From NCBI RefSeq assembly GCF_009017415.1, contig NC_092410.1, positions 1,736,001 to 1,800,000 of the forward strand: 64,000 nucleotides of DNA, given 5' to 3'. This DNA is from Aspergillus flavus. Its lineage: Eukaryota > Ascomycota > Eurotiomycetes > Eurotiales > Aspergillaceae. The notes under the pieces were generated by a model. The model made no database searches. It had not been told where the DNA came from and was given only the letters and a program-made list of their open reading frames with translations. Every line of letters begins with the position of its first letter. Position 1 is the stretch's first letter. Positions 23,410-34,242 of the stretch are shown piece after piece. A program made the position numbers and the translations under genes.

Positions 23410-23808
23410 ATGAAGATCTCTACTACTTTTCTCTATACCTTCCTCGCCATCACCACCCTGGGCGTCGCGAGCCCCACGGGAAACGACGCTGTTGCCGCCG
23501 AAAATGTCTCGCCTGCTTACGTTGAAACCGAGTCTTTCTTCGAGAAGCGTAAGGGCTGTAGCGGCGACAGGAAAGATTCAGACGTGTGTGGCGGAAAGAG
23601 GCTCGCAGAACAAAACTCCTTTCATAACTGGTATATCCCCCCTGCCTTCTGAGGGACTTAGAATACTTTGCTAATGTAACCCGACAGTAAGGGGAAGAGC
23701 AAGGGTAAATGTTGCGCCAAGAATTCAGACGGGACAGGAGGAATCGACGTAAACAAGGGCGGTGGTGAAACTTGTGGCTATTACTTCAGTGGCAAATGCT
23801 CGGGCTGA
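23410..23808 (+). CDS. Secreted cysteine-rich cationic peptide precursor
   Basis: Predicted 113-aa preproprotein in two exons, intron 23631-23687 (GTATAT...GACAG). Splicing creates a Cys codon across the junction. Residues about 1-20 form a signal peptide (Lys then a hydrophobic core ending LGVAS). A propeptide rich in Glu, Val and Ser follows and ends in EKR, a Kex2-type dibasic site near residue 52. The mature part is about 60 residues, lysine- and glycine-rich, with seven cysteines including one CC pair. Signal, acidic propeptide and a small basic disulfide-rich core is the layout of secreted fungal antifungal or defensin-like peptides, but the cysteine spacing does not match the PAF/AFP or KP4 families I know, so activity is unproven. 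The odd number of cysteines suggests either one free thiol or a slightly wrong exon edge. Confidence 0.8.
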
Positions 23809-24019
23809 TTGGCCTTAGCATGAGGATATCTCGCATGGCATCGGAAGGAGGATGTCCAGAAATTCGTTATATAGAGGATCTTTGAAATTGCCGTCTAGTC
23901 GGTGGTAGATAGCCCATGTTTGATTCTACCAAACTCGAGTTTGTCATGTGTGTCTAGAAAAACAATTCATTTAAAACAGTGTCCATATGGCCAAGGCTCG
24001 CTTCCCCACGCCTTGTACA

Positions 24020-25473
24020 CTATGAGTTGTATTCATTACCAGTCTGGGTCTTGAAAGCTGTCACTACCTTCTTGGAAAATTCATCATGATCCTGGAGGTA
24101 TAATTCTTCCAACTTCGGCGCATGCTCCACGATCAAATTTGCGAGCAACTGGGCATCTATAGCAAATGAAGATGACCTTAATTTCATAGAAGCTGTCAGA
24201 AGATGAACTACTCTATACAGGCCATAGGGGAATAGGCTTACTGTGATTCTTGTTCTCTGGTCACTGTTGCACCAAGGTCAAGACGTCGTAGCTGTGGGAA
24301 GAGCGGTCGTTCGATGGTTGACCAGCCGTGCAAGTCATATGAACCAAATATCTCACAGGATTCCAGTTGGCGACAATGCGTTCCTAGTGAAGTTATCGCT
24401 ACTGTTGACAAGTTGCACTGGACTTGGAATATCAAATCCTGAAGTTGACCCATTCTTTCAAAAAGCTGGATGAACTCTTGATCTGTCAATGTGGGGAAGG
24501 CTGGTGGCCCCTCTATTGAATAGATACACAGTCTGCGTAAATTCCTCAATCCTCTGAGTGTAAGTAAGTCTGTGGCCGGCCAAATTGCCTCCTGGCAAAA
24601 TACGATCTCTAGTTCAGTGAGGTTTATAAGTGACCTGATCGGTGGCAAAGGGCTCAATTCGTTATCTTCAACGGTAAGAAGAAGACTGGTAGCAGATTTT
24701 ACTGCTGCAGTGAGTGGTTCAACCGCTTTCGACTTCATTTGAACTGTGAGGCGTCGGATGGACCTGAACGGGGCCTCTGCTCCCTCAAAGGCCTTCTCAA
24801 TCATCTCGTATGTGATAGTCCGTCCCAATTCCAGATCTTCAAGGCCATGACGACGGGCAAGGTAGGTAAGCATCTGGTCGTCGACGAAGTCGTCCATACA
24901 AGACGGAAGACATATTGATCTCAGAGATCTGAAACAGCCAAAGAACTTTATTAAGCCTTCGGTGCTTATTCCCTCGAATGCATAATCGATCAGAATGCTC
25001 TGCAATCGTGGGCAACGAGTTTCCATTAGGTCAAGCAAGTCTTCAGCCGGCTCAGCTCCATAAAACCTGAATTCCTCCAAGCTCGGCTGTATGTATTGAC
25101 CAAGCCATAGCTTTTCTCCATCTCTCGGGCTATATAAGTCGATCGTCAGACACTTAAGCCTTGGGAACTCTAGAGTACGAAAACGTGAATGTTGTTCTCC
25201 GTCCTGTTGACCCCCAAAATCTAGCTCACGGACCTGACGCGCGTAGAATTGGCGGTGGTCATCTGAACACGAGGCCAAGGCTGCCACCGGCGGCTTCTGC
25301 CAAAGGACACTGATAGCTTCCGCAGCCCAGGACTTGTTCACCAAGACTGCCGATCGCAGGGTGGTGAAATCATCACTGACATATTCCATAACTCGGCGTA
25401 ACAACTCCGGTAGAAGCGGTCCACTGAAAAATGCCGAGCTTATGTCAACGTCTAACATTTTCTCTAGATACAC
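24020..25473 (-). CDS. F-box / leucine-rich-repeat-like protein, second copy
   Basis: Predicted 462-aa protein in two exons, intron 24177-24241 (GTAAGC...TTAAG). The F-box is at about residues 17-55 (LLPELLRRVMEYVSDDF ... SVLW). After it comes a chain of leucine-rich repeats: RLKCLTIDLY, RLQSILIDY, GLEDLELG and NLRRLCIYS. Exon 2 continues this with LLANLIVEHAPKLEELYLQ and stops soon after. As for other F-box/LRR proteins, the expected role is substrate recognition in an SCF ubiquitin ligase. Layout, length and the place of the C-terminal intron match the gene at 420-1900, though the sequences have diverged widely. A shorter acceptor choice (29-nt intron) also keeps frame but is below usual intron size. 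Confidence 0.78.
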
Positions 25474-27319
25474 TCGTTAGCAGTTTGAAACACAAAAGAG
25501 TAAAAGATTGAATAAACAGAATAGGATAAACGTGTTCATTGGCCTACCATTGGATGCGCCTCCCTCCATAACTACTGATAGCTTGAACTGTGTTAAGCCG
25601 CCAGATGTAGTGTTCTTACTCTGAGCTTCCTTTGATGAGCAATCGCCGAGGGATTTTCTGGAGTGGGTGATTCAGTGGATAACGGGGAAATAAAGGAGAT
25701 AAACATACAGAGACTTAGAGAAGAGAGAAAGTAAGAAATGTGATCTCGAGAGGCCAAGTGCGGGACAAATCATCAGCTGACATAAGTTGCTTTTTTTGTT
25801 ATGATCGCCATTGGGGCGAATAAAGAAACAAGTAGCTATACGAGAGATGTTAGATACCGTTCCCGGCCAAATATATAATCCGAATCAATCAGTACATTAT
25901 ACACACTGAGATCTACATGGGAACTCACATGATATGAGAACTATCTTCCAGTTTCAACAGCTAGTTGGATCTTCAAACTGAAGCCTTTCCGTAACAGGCC
26001 TCGCTGTAATCATATTTTTACTCAATGTATGGCAAACTTAAGCCCTCGAACGGTGAATATCACCAAGCTTGCGGGATTTGTCAACTATTTCTAGTCATCG
26101 CTCTACTCCAATAGAGGTTTCATGACAATGCATAACAAAGAAAAGGAACAAAAGCCAAAGTGAGGATCGCTTACTCGATAATACGCTAAATACACCAGCC
26201 TCAGTTGGCAGTTTAGCGTCAGTCGTCCTCAAGCGACTGGCCATAGAAGGTGCCTTTCACTTCCTTAGCGAGCTCACACCTGGCTTAAACACTCCTTGAG
26301 TATACAGGAAACCCTGTTTCCACATCCTATGGTCGTAAGTACTTGATTGGTGTAGAGTAGAGGATTATTTCCACTACTCTTCTTACTGATTTGAAAGGGC
26401 TAGGAGAAATAGTGAATATTGTCTAGTGGTAGTCGAATGAGCTCCGCATACCAACCACTATTCCATGGTTCAGCACCCGAAGCGATTATCATTAGAAGCG
26501 CGAGCATCCCCAGGACCAAACTGTTCAACACTTCAGTCAGCAACACATGATTATGGTATTTGAACTTCAGTTGTTTCACAGAGTGTATATGTCCAGTGGA
26601 CCCCAATCAATACTACCTTGTCGCTCTAAGCTTATATTAGCTTGAGTCTCAAGGTATCCACAGCCATGTAACGCGAGCACACGTATTGTCAGCCTTCTCG
26701 GTTTGTTCCGAATTTCTCGGGTGGTCTCCCGATCGACCTCCTCGGATATAGACTTGGGTTCGGGTCGGGTCGGGCTGAGTTGAATAAATCTCCAAGGGTT
26801 CAACGGTTCAACCTGAGCCGTACCGAACCGAACCGCGTCCGTAAGCCAGACGGCCTTCACTTCGGCAGCTCCAGTGTCCTGGTTTTCTATTCCTCTTCGG
26901 GCTCGGGAAATCCGTCATCTATGCCTTCCTTTAGGGGCATGAAATACTCCCCGTAAACCATATATAGTTTCAACTGCTCGGAGTCTCGGACCGACCATTA
27001 GACAAGGCATCTATTGCCAAGTTAGGGTTATTGTCTAGGAATCGGGTTCATTTTCGCATCTGGGCTTGAATTACTGTTGCGGGCTCCGTGGCCTTGAGAC
27101 GTTTATGAAGTTTTGCTGCTTTTGGAAGATGGGAAAGACTATTGGCCGAGTGTGGGCGGATGAAGTTGGAGTGAGTTGAGCCAAGTGACTTCGCATGACC
27201 GAATCCATTATACGTGATAAAATCAGTTTCAAATCAAGGTACAATCTGTATGTTCCTAGTATTTTCTAGAATCTACTAAGAATGGGGAAGTCAAAAGAAG
27301 GCATATGAGCGGACTGGGT
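25474..27319. other. Intergenic, 1.8 kb with one inverted repeat
   Basis: Upstream of the F-box gene and downstream of the 754-aa Zn2Cys6 gene, both on the minus strand. It contains the GC-rich inverted repeat at 26756-26836 in otherwise AT-rich DNA. No gene is supported; a 94-codon minus frame over the repeat is a by-product of it. Confidence 0.45.
26756..26836. repeat. Imperfect inverted repeat built from GGGTC/CGAAC units
   Basis: The left arm (26756-26784) consists of GGGTT/CGGGT-type pentamers ending CTGAGTTGAA. The right arm (26807-26836) is close to its reverse complement, with roughly four-fifths of positions pairing around a 22-base spacer. The transcript could fold as a long hairpin. 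It may be a worn mobile-element end or a local duplication in inverted orientation. Confidence 0.6.
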
Positions 27320-27336
27320 TCACGCGAGCATAACTG

Positions 27337-29659
27337 TCATATACCATCAGCGTACAAGAACATGTAGAGGAAGATCTGATACTTACTTTCCCAGTTCCAA
27401 TCTTCCATGACCCTGAGCCAATGCAGCTCACCCTTAATGGTGTAGTTAATAAATCCTGCCCTTGTAACAGGATCGGTCCCTTTCTGAAATGCAGCCGAGT
27501 CTGGAAAGTCGGATGACCTTGGACCTGACCGCATTTCCGCAGAAGACGAGTTCCCCGGGCCCTCGTGACTCATAGTGCTGTCAATGTTGCTCTTAGGAAC
27601 ACGAAGTGAATCGTAAAGCGTCGAGGTATCCATTGCACGACGACTTATGATGGGAAAGGGCCGGTGGGCTTTGATCAAGTCACGTAGCCCGTGGCGTGTT
27701 TCAAATTCGTCCCTCCTTCGCCAGACCTCCATTGTTATATCTCTACATCGATCTGGTACTGCGGTCATCAAGCGCCGGGACATAACTTCCCAGCGCTGAC
27801 GGACCCACTCTCGATCGTCCTCATCGAACGTCTCACAGCCCGCTACCATCAACGGGAATATTTGCGCATGTATCGTCCGAGATGATGGCGGTGTAGTGGC
27901 GAGAAAGACGAGAGTTTTCTGTGCTAACTTCGACATCGAACATGAGGCAGGAAGCTCCGGAACTGCTTGCCGAAGAAGCAGAAGCGCAGCGCCTCGGTAA
28001 GCCTCTGCGGTCTGTATCAAGTCCGAAATATTTGAGCTCGGGTTGTCGGAGTCCACAGGCGAGACCCAGTCTTCTATAGCCATCTTTATTTCAATGGCTT
28101 TGGAGATGATCGCAGGAGAATTACGATTCTCTGGCCGGCCACGGACGCGACGGACAAGCTCCACCAGGCGGCCAATTGACGGAAAGAGTGCAGTACCGCA
28201 ACCCATGAGCGGGTCAATATCCTTTTCACCTATATGAGGTATTATACAAGTGTATGTGGCCGTAGGTTCGGCGACCGTGGTGTCTGTAGTTTCGGTGCAT
28301 GTCAAGCGAGCAATGACGTTCCTGTATAACCAGGTGTTGACAAGGAATTTCAGACATTCCAGTTCACTGTTTACTGTCCCGGAAGTAAAGCTATCCTGTA
28401 GAGCTTGTTGAATGAGTGCTTTGGCGTCATTGAGATGAGTGGTCCCCGTTGCTGGTGTGTGACAGTCCCAGGACTCAGCGAAGGCAAGGGCGAGCCTGGT
28501 GGCAAGTGCAGCCTCCAAAGGCATACTGCCGTTGTCCATGCCAAGGACAAGAGCTTGAATGCTGAGATTGAAGTGTTTCATGCCGAGTAGCTTAAATTGC
28601 TGTTGACTCTTGCTTATGTGTGCACAAGTCATTGCAGCTAGAGCATGGTAGAGCGCAGGGAAATCGCGCGCCATAGGCCAGATAAACGTTTGCCATGGGT
28701 CCATGGTATCGCCGTCCCTGATAGACAGTATGTTGGACGTATGCTCCACGAATAAGCGTCTGACCATTCCCTGCCTATTATCGGGGAACTGTAACTGCTG
28801 GATAAGAGTATTCATTTCATTTGGATCCAAATTATCAGACCTAAATATATCAGCATAGAAGCCCCCGCCCGACTGGAAGTCATGTTGCCACTGGGACTCC
28901 TCAATATCAACCCTTTGGAATCTCTCGTCTCTCTGGATAATCTCTTCATGGCTTTGAATGGCCCTGCATAGGTCATCGTCGCTTGCTGAAGCGTCTCCAG
29001 TTGTTTCCAAGCTCAAGTCATGAAGCCCTGTCAATTCGTGGTTAGCCAGATTCACTGCAACTGCGGTTGAAAAACAGTCAGAGTTGGGAGGCTCCGTAGA
29101 TGTCCCGGTAGAGGAATTGTACATCCTATGTACGATCAATTGCTCTTGTTCTGAGAGTCCAAAAGGAAAGTCACTGGCTATGTGTCCCGTCCCGATTGCT
29201 GTGCTTTCTGCTCCGACAGTCTCATGTAGGGCAGTTGTAGACGGGTTCAGTATGTTAGTCAGGGTAGACCAGGAATCGTCTAAGATAGCTTGTGTGATCG
29301 GCAAGTTAGCAGACGCATCGCCTTTTTCCCGAAGGGAACGGTACGATGATTTTGTCGATCGTCGCTCGCTCATCTTCCGAGGACCTGTTGGAGCGTTAGC
29401 TAGGCCTTTGGAGGTAGGTAACTGACGCATTATATACAGTACCATCGCCTGCTATGCGCTCATTGTTAACCTTTTCCACAGCTCTCCATCTTAGGAAGTT
29501 CGGATAGCCCCCACATGTAGTTCCTTGACGAGAGCATTGTTGACAGGACGGCCTTGTCTCGTCGCATTTTACCCGCCTTGCTTTACATGTTATACACCCT
29601 AAACTTACCCCATTAGCCTTAGTTTGAGCGTAAACCCACGGAGCGGGGTGAAATACCAT
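27337..29659 (-). CDS. Zn2Cys6 transcription factor, Fungal_trans_2 type
   Basis: Predicted 754-aa protein in two exons, intron 29385-29442 (GTACTG...AACAG), joining IAGDG to PRKMSERR. The zinc cluster is at residues 22-49: C22-x2-C25-x6-C32-x6-C39-x2-C42-x6-C49, with KARRVK after the second Cys. A Ser/Thr-rich linker is followed by a large helical C-terminal region (WQTFIWPMARDFPALYHALAAMTCAHIS, then RVRGRPENRNS and MVAGCETFDEDDREWVRQRW), as in the PF11951 class. An intron at the very end (GTAAGT at the WNWE codons, acceptor near 27332) would replace the last 15 codons and move the stop to 27320; WNWEIMLA then resembles relatives better. It lies 0.7 kb downstream of the 2OG oxygenase gene on the same strand; a regulatory link is only a guess. 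Confidence 0.9.
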
Positions 29660-30329
29660 TGCGACTCTTCGTCTGCTTTTGTCTTGGCGTTGTTTTCATT
29701 CTCATATGCCTGTGTGCTGAGAGTGATGGGTCCGCCTGTCTCGGTTGCACCGTGGAATCAACATGGCGGAAAAGTTGCTGATGACCTGAGCAAGGCGGAG
29801 GGAGGGGTCGATCATGTGCCTTGATAAGACCTAACTTGGGACATTTCTAGTGGGCCTGGTCTAGCCTCATCTACCTTACGCAGCTTCCTACATGAACAAG
29901 CACTAATCCTCAAATAGGAGGGACGGGTGCTCTGACTGGAATTCTTCGTGACCTACAGCGACCACGTTGAAAAGGTCTTGACTTCCTGTACAGTAGAAAA
30001 CATCATCTTATCGCAATTGGTTCACCCAGACTGGCAGGAAATCTACTCATGACAGCGTTATCTCCCTCTTATACACTGATAACCATGGTAGACATCCTTG
30101 TCTCCGCATAAATCGATGCGGGTCTTTTCCCCACACACCTTCCTTCTCTCGGCATCCGACTCGGAATTCCCTTACGTGCACATGACTCAACTATCGCGTT
30201 CGATAAGCCAGGGAGAAAATATTTTTTGGAAGCAAACATGTAGATTCAAAAAAGCCTGGCTGATACGCTAAATCTAGATGATTCAATATTCTAGCAATCT
30301 TCAACGGTGATGTTTAAGCATGGAGAGCG
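29660..30329. other. Intergenic, no gene recognised
   Basis: Promoter region of the Zn2Cys6 gene and 3' region of the 2OG oxygenase gene. No coding, repeat or RNA signal was found. Confidence 0.45.
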
Positions 30330-31496
30330 CTAATTCTCATAGTCAAAGATCTCAGTTAACATGGACTCAATATACTCCTGTTGCTCGCTAAGCCAAGCTC
30401 TGGCACCCTCAACATCGAAGCATCCCCCATGATGTCGGTCCTTCTGAATTAGCTCAAGTTGCCGGTCGACACGAGCCTTCAAGTTGCGCATTCTGTACTC
30501 GGCATAATCATGAAACAGCGCATCTTGGCGGCTGATAGAACGAACAGTTGTGAGAACAGTATCATCTCTCGCAAATGGTGACTTGGGTCTGAATGGCGTG
30601 ATAATGGAAATGCGCTCTCCGCCGCCGAAAGATTTCAGCGCCATGTGTTCGATATAGCGGCCCTGCATCACCACAGCCGTTCCCTAAACTGTCAGCGAAC
30701 CCTCTATGAAGACGTCAGAATAGTTGTAGCTTACCATCGTAGGCCCGCGCGTTTTTATGGTGCTTCCATCACCTGTGCGAATAACTGTCTCCCCACCGAT
30801 CATGTCTCTACAGTCCGATAGCATAGTCACGCAGACAAAGGGAAAACTATCCCGGTGCCACGCGAAAGCCTCACTGTCTCCGTCTTCACCCATCTTCTCG
30901 AGCTCGGCTTGTGAGGGTTTCTTCTCGTTGAACGAGATGTTGCAATGGCCAACCTCGTAGTCAAATGCAGGAACCAAGTCAATTCCAGCAATAGCTGACA
31001 CGGCTCCAAGAAGCTCTGGACTGTAGAATGCCCTGTGGATAAACGGAGCGAGTCTGCATATCTTGTCAATAAAGTGCCACACCTAGAACCATGGATCGGC
31101 GATGACCTACTTTGCGTTATAACCTCTAACCATGTTTGATGCGAAGCTGGAAGAAACCTGGCAGTTCTCGAGCATCGCCTCGCTGAATATCTCTGCTCTC
31201 ATCTGCTTGATGGCATCTTCAGTCCAGAGGCTGAATGGCTCAGAAACTGCAGTATCGGAGATACCAACACCCTCCAATCCAATATCTGCCATCCTCAAAA
31301 TCTTCTTCGGAGGGATGATGTTAAGGTGGCGTGCCGGATCAAATTCCTGTTTCTCAACATTTCGGGCGGACAGCACGAGCGATTCTGGCAGCTTCTTAGT
31401 AGCAGGGGTGTACCTCTTGTTGGTCGGTCCCACGACTACATATTTATTGGCGGCTGGCGTGGGAGCCCTGGTGGCGACTGCAACTGCTGAGGGCAT
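30330..31496 (-). CDS. 2-oxoglutarate/Fe(II)-dependent oxygenase-like protein
   Basis: Predicted 355-aa protein in three exons, introns 30684-30734 (GTAAGC...TTTAG) and 31083-31130 (GTTAGA...TCTAG), both phase 0. The metal-binding facial triad is visible: HRD at residues about 198-200 in AFAWHRDSFPF, and the distal His at about 251 in GRYIEHMALKSF. This is followed by the arginine of GGERISIITPFRP, which would bind 2-oxoglutarate. Many fungal genomes carry such stand-alone oxygenases of unknown substrate, some inside biosynthetic loci; no core synthase is near here. There is no signal peptide, so it is presumably cytosolic. The start at 31496 (MPSAVAVATR) is the first ATG in good context; the frame upstream stays open to 31682 but is AT-rich leader. 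Confidence 0.85.
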
Positions 31497-32989
31497 TGTC
31501 TCGTAGGTTCTTGGAAGACTGCGGTTGAATAAAGCTTGGAAGCTTATAATTTTATAAACGAAGAAACTTTCTTGCTCTCTGAAGTCGTGGATATTCAAGT
31601 CTATCAGCAGATATTTATAATTAGAAACCAGGGGAGGCCCAAAGGTCAGGCAGCGGCACTCTGGACTAACAAGCATCAACACACCCTTGATGGCATCCTA
31701 AGATGCCCATATTCGGCAACCATGGTGCTTCTGGACATCAATGAAAATTGCTCAAAGTAGAAAATTGCAGACTCGTATGGAGACGGTACCTCGCCGTTTC
31801 TCACGAGATCAAATCTTGCCTTGCCCAGTCCAGAGTATAAATTACCCAAATAGGCATTAATGGAACCATATGCGCTAACCCGATGTGGTATATATATTAC
31901 CCAATGTAGAATAGCTCTCCACGATACGTCCACTGCATACCAACTTGGAAGCAGGAAGTACTATTCTATCTAAGTACTTACATTAGGCCAAATTGCTTGC
32001 TAAAGTTCCTTATCTATCATGGGCATCTCTTCTTTCTGCGATTGGCTAACCAGATTGGGCACTTGTTCGTATCATATAGCCTCGGTCTGTAAGTTATGAT
32101 AAAGTAGTCGTATCGCAAGGATCCTAGTTGCGTTAGATTCTACTATACATCTCTTGATGTGTTGACCTGTTTTCTCTTTCAATACCACATTAACCGAGAC
32201 TATTGATGTCTCCGTGGACCTTCTCCTGGCATACAAGTTCCCACAACCTGGGATTTGGTTCCTTAGGTGACCTTTACGTATGAGGACCTCTCCTTGAATA
32301 ACTATATCTACTGTGATTATTGGGTCATGTGATACACCTGGTCTTCTTCAGAGAGCCAAAGACAGAGATTGCAATGTGGTCTGTAAGCTTTTTCGACCAG
32401 GTATGAATGAGTTGTCATGGACGTGTGGAACTGGATCCGCAGGGGTGAAAGCGTGAAATGTGCCATCCTTAGCAACTACTCTCCTTCTTCAGCTGGATAG
32501 CTTTGGTCCGGGTACATGTCAAAGGCAAAGGTATAAGGCTACCTAAGATGATTAGGAACAGTATGAGAACATATAGAAATCTACTGTTAAAACTGTTATC
32601 CAAAGACAAAATGGTTCACATTAACAACCCAACCAAGTGTCGTGTGCAAGTTGTCGTCAACAGCCGTTATCACAAATTGTGAGCAACACACAGTTGGCTC
32701 TCTGAGCTTCCTCACTTCTGATATCTTATTGAAGTACCTTCTGAAACTTTATATTCACATTACTATATCAGGTTATCTTTTGACGTCATACCGTCTTCTT
32801 CCTCTTCCTCTTCCTCGTCCGCTTACAAAAGATCTATTCCTATAAACAACACGCAATTTGCTCTCTAAGCCTCCTTACTTCTCACGCTTCATTGCGATAT
32901 CCAGCGCTTTATCTTCATCTCGCCACACCCGTTTAACTCATACATCATCACTTCTTCTCCTCCACCCGCTCACAAGAGCATTCGCTGAG
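31497..32989. other. Intergenic with duplicated leader
   Basis: Divergent interval between the oxygenase gene and the three-exon orphan gene. The last 300 bases are a diverged tandem duplication, listed separately. The remainder shows no gene. Confidence 0.45.
32681..32985 (+). repeat. Diverged tandem duplication upstream of orphan gene
   Basis: Two copies, about 32681-32836 and 32838-32985, offset by about 157 bases. Matching blocks in order include AACAACAC, GCTCTCT-AGC-TCCT-ACTTCT, CTTTAT-TTCA, CTTCTTC and CCGCT-ACAA-AG. The second copy ends immediately before the start codon of the orphan gene, so the duplicated unit is its leader or core promoter. Confidence 0.6.
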
Positions 32990-33779
32990 ATGCCTCCACG
33001 AGACCGTCCCCTTATTGACGGTAGCGCCAAGCCATTCTTCCTTTGGTGTATGCATTGTCAAAGACGCTGCGCCAGAAAGTACAAGCGGAACACCGACCGT
33101 CCATTCGAAATCGACTGTCACTTTAACGGCAAAGGATCCATTCTTTGTCACCAATGCTCGGGCGATAGTGCGGCATGCGAATCAGTACGTTTTCGTAATC
33201 TCGTTGTCTAATGCTACCATATTAATCCAAGTAGGTGGCGGCGGGCATGCTAGGAAATGGATGGGATTATTCCCAAATTCTCCGATGGGCCACTACCTTT
33301 TGGGGAAACAAATGGTCAGAGAAGGTTCGTCTGAGCGTCGCCAATGCTCTGAAGGATTTGAACAGCGCGTTCAGCATCACTGAAAGGGTTCATCGGTGTG
33401 CACATGCACTGACATCCGAAGATAATGTATGTTTATGTTATGCGTTACATTCATGATTAGTCTAACGCTTCGGTAGGAAGTTATGGCGACTTACCGCACT
33501 TTTGTCGAACAACGCCGCCGACTGCTCGTCCAGCTCCCTGTTCCTGACGAACATGAAGACGAGGATGAGTGGGATTCTTATGAGTCGTCGAGGCTCCTAC
33601 GTCTCTTGCCTGGGGACCCTGGGTACGTTTCATGGATGGTGGCACTTCGGGCATTTAGAGGGGCAATCGAAGATGCTATCACCATTTGTGCTGGCCTCCG
33701 TGGTTTGAACGAGGTTGCGGGACGCGAGTTGGTGGATAGAGTAATGTGCTGGTTCCCGGCTGCGTGCGAGGACATTTAA
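32990..33779 (+). CDS. Three-exon orphan protein with N-terminal Cys cluster
   Basis: Predicted 229-aa protein, introns 33185-33234 and 33427-33476, both 50 nt and phase 0. The N-terminal 65 residues carry CMHCQRRC, then C and CHQC: a Cys-x2-Cys ... Cys-x2-Cys pattern with basic residues between, as in a small zinc-binding module. It differs from Zn2Cys6 spacing. The middle is helical (WDYSQILRWATTFWGNKWSEKV), and the C-terminal part is acidic (DEHEDEDEWDSYE) then helical, with more scattered Cys. I do not recognise the family. The regular introns and continuous frame across three exons make it a real gene rather than chance. A DNA- or protein-binding role is possible but only inferred. Confidence 0.7.
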
Positions 33780-34242
33780 GGACAGTGCCATCATTTCATC
33801 AGGTGATCAGTAAGACATGCCGTTTGCAGGCTCATTCTTTGTGCTATTCGATGATTCCAAAGAGAATTCACATATGATTGGGTCTGACGTTTATCCCTGC
33901 ATCTATTAAGGGTAAACTCTAGTAGGGAAATATCCAAGAAAATTGAAAATCAGACTAAACCGTAGTTCCCCAAGAATCCGTGTATATATGATTATTTCTC
34001 CAACTACCAGTATACAAATGTCTCTTGTGGAGAGTTGACAATTTAAAGGTTATGTGTACAATAGCCTGGATATCTTGCATGAGATATGTTTGTCATTAAT
34101 ATACTCTATTTACTTGCCATCTTTAGAGACTGGGGATGGTATGGTTTATAGTACAAAATTATATAATACATATCTAGACCGAACATATAACTCCAGGCCA
34201 TCTAAAATGCTCTGTGATATGCATCGGCTGATTTCAAAGACC
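33780..34242. other. Intergenic between convergent gene ends
   Basis: AT-rich stretch with the 3' ends of the orphan gene and of the RNB exonuclease gene. No feature was recognised. Confidence 0.5.

Noticed and set aside
26414..26480. A-box-like word (GTCTAGTGGTAG) followed by GGTTCAGCACC, like a tRNA relic
   Set aside because: The T-loop word is imperfect and no acceptor, D or anticodon stems pair convincingly.
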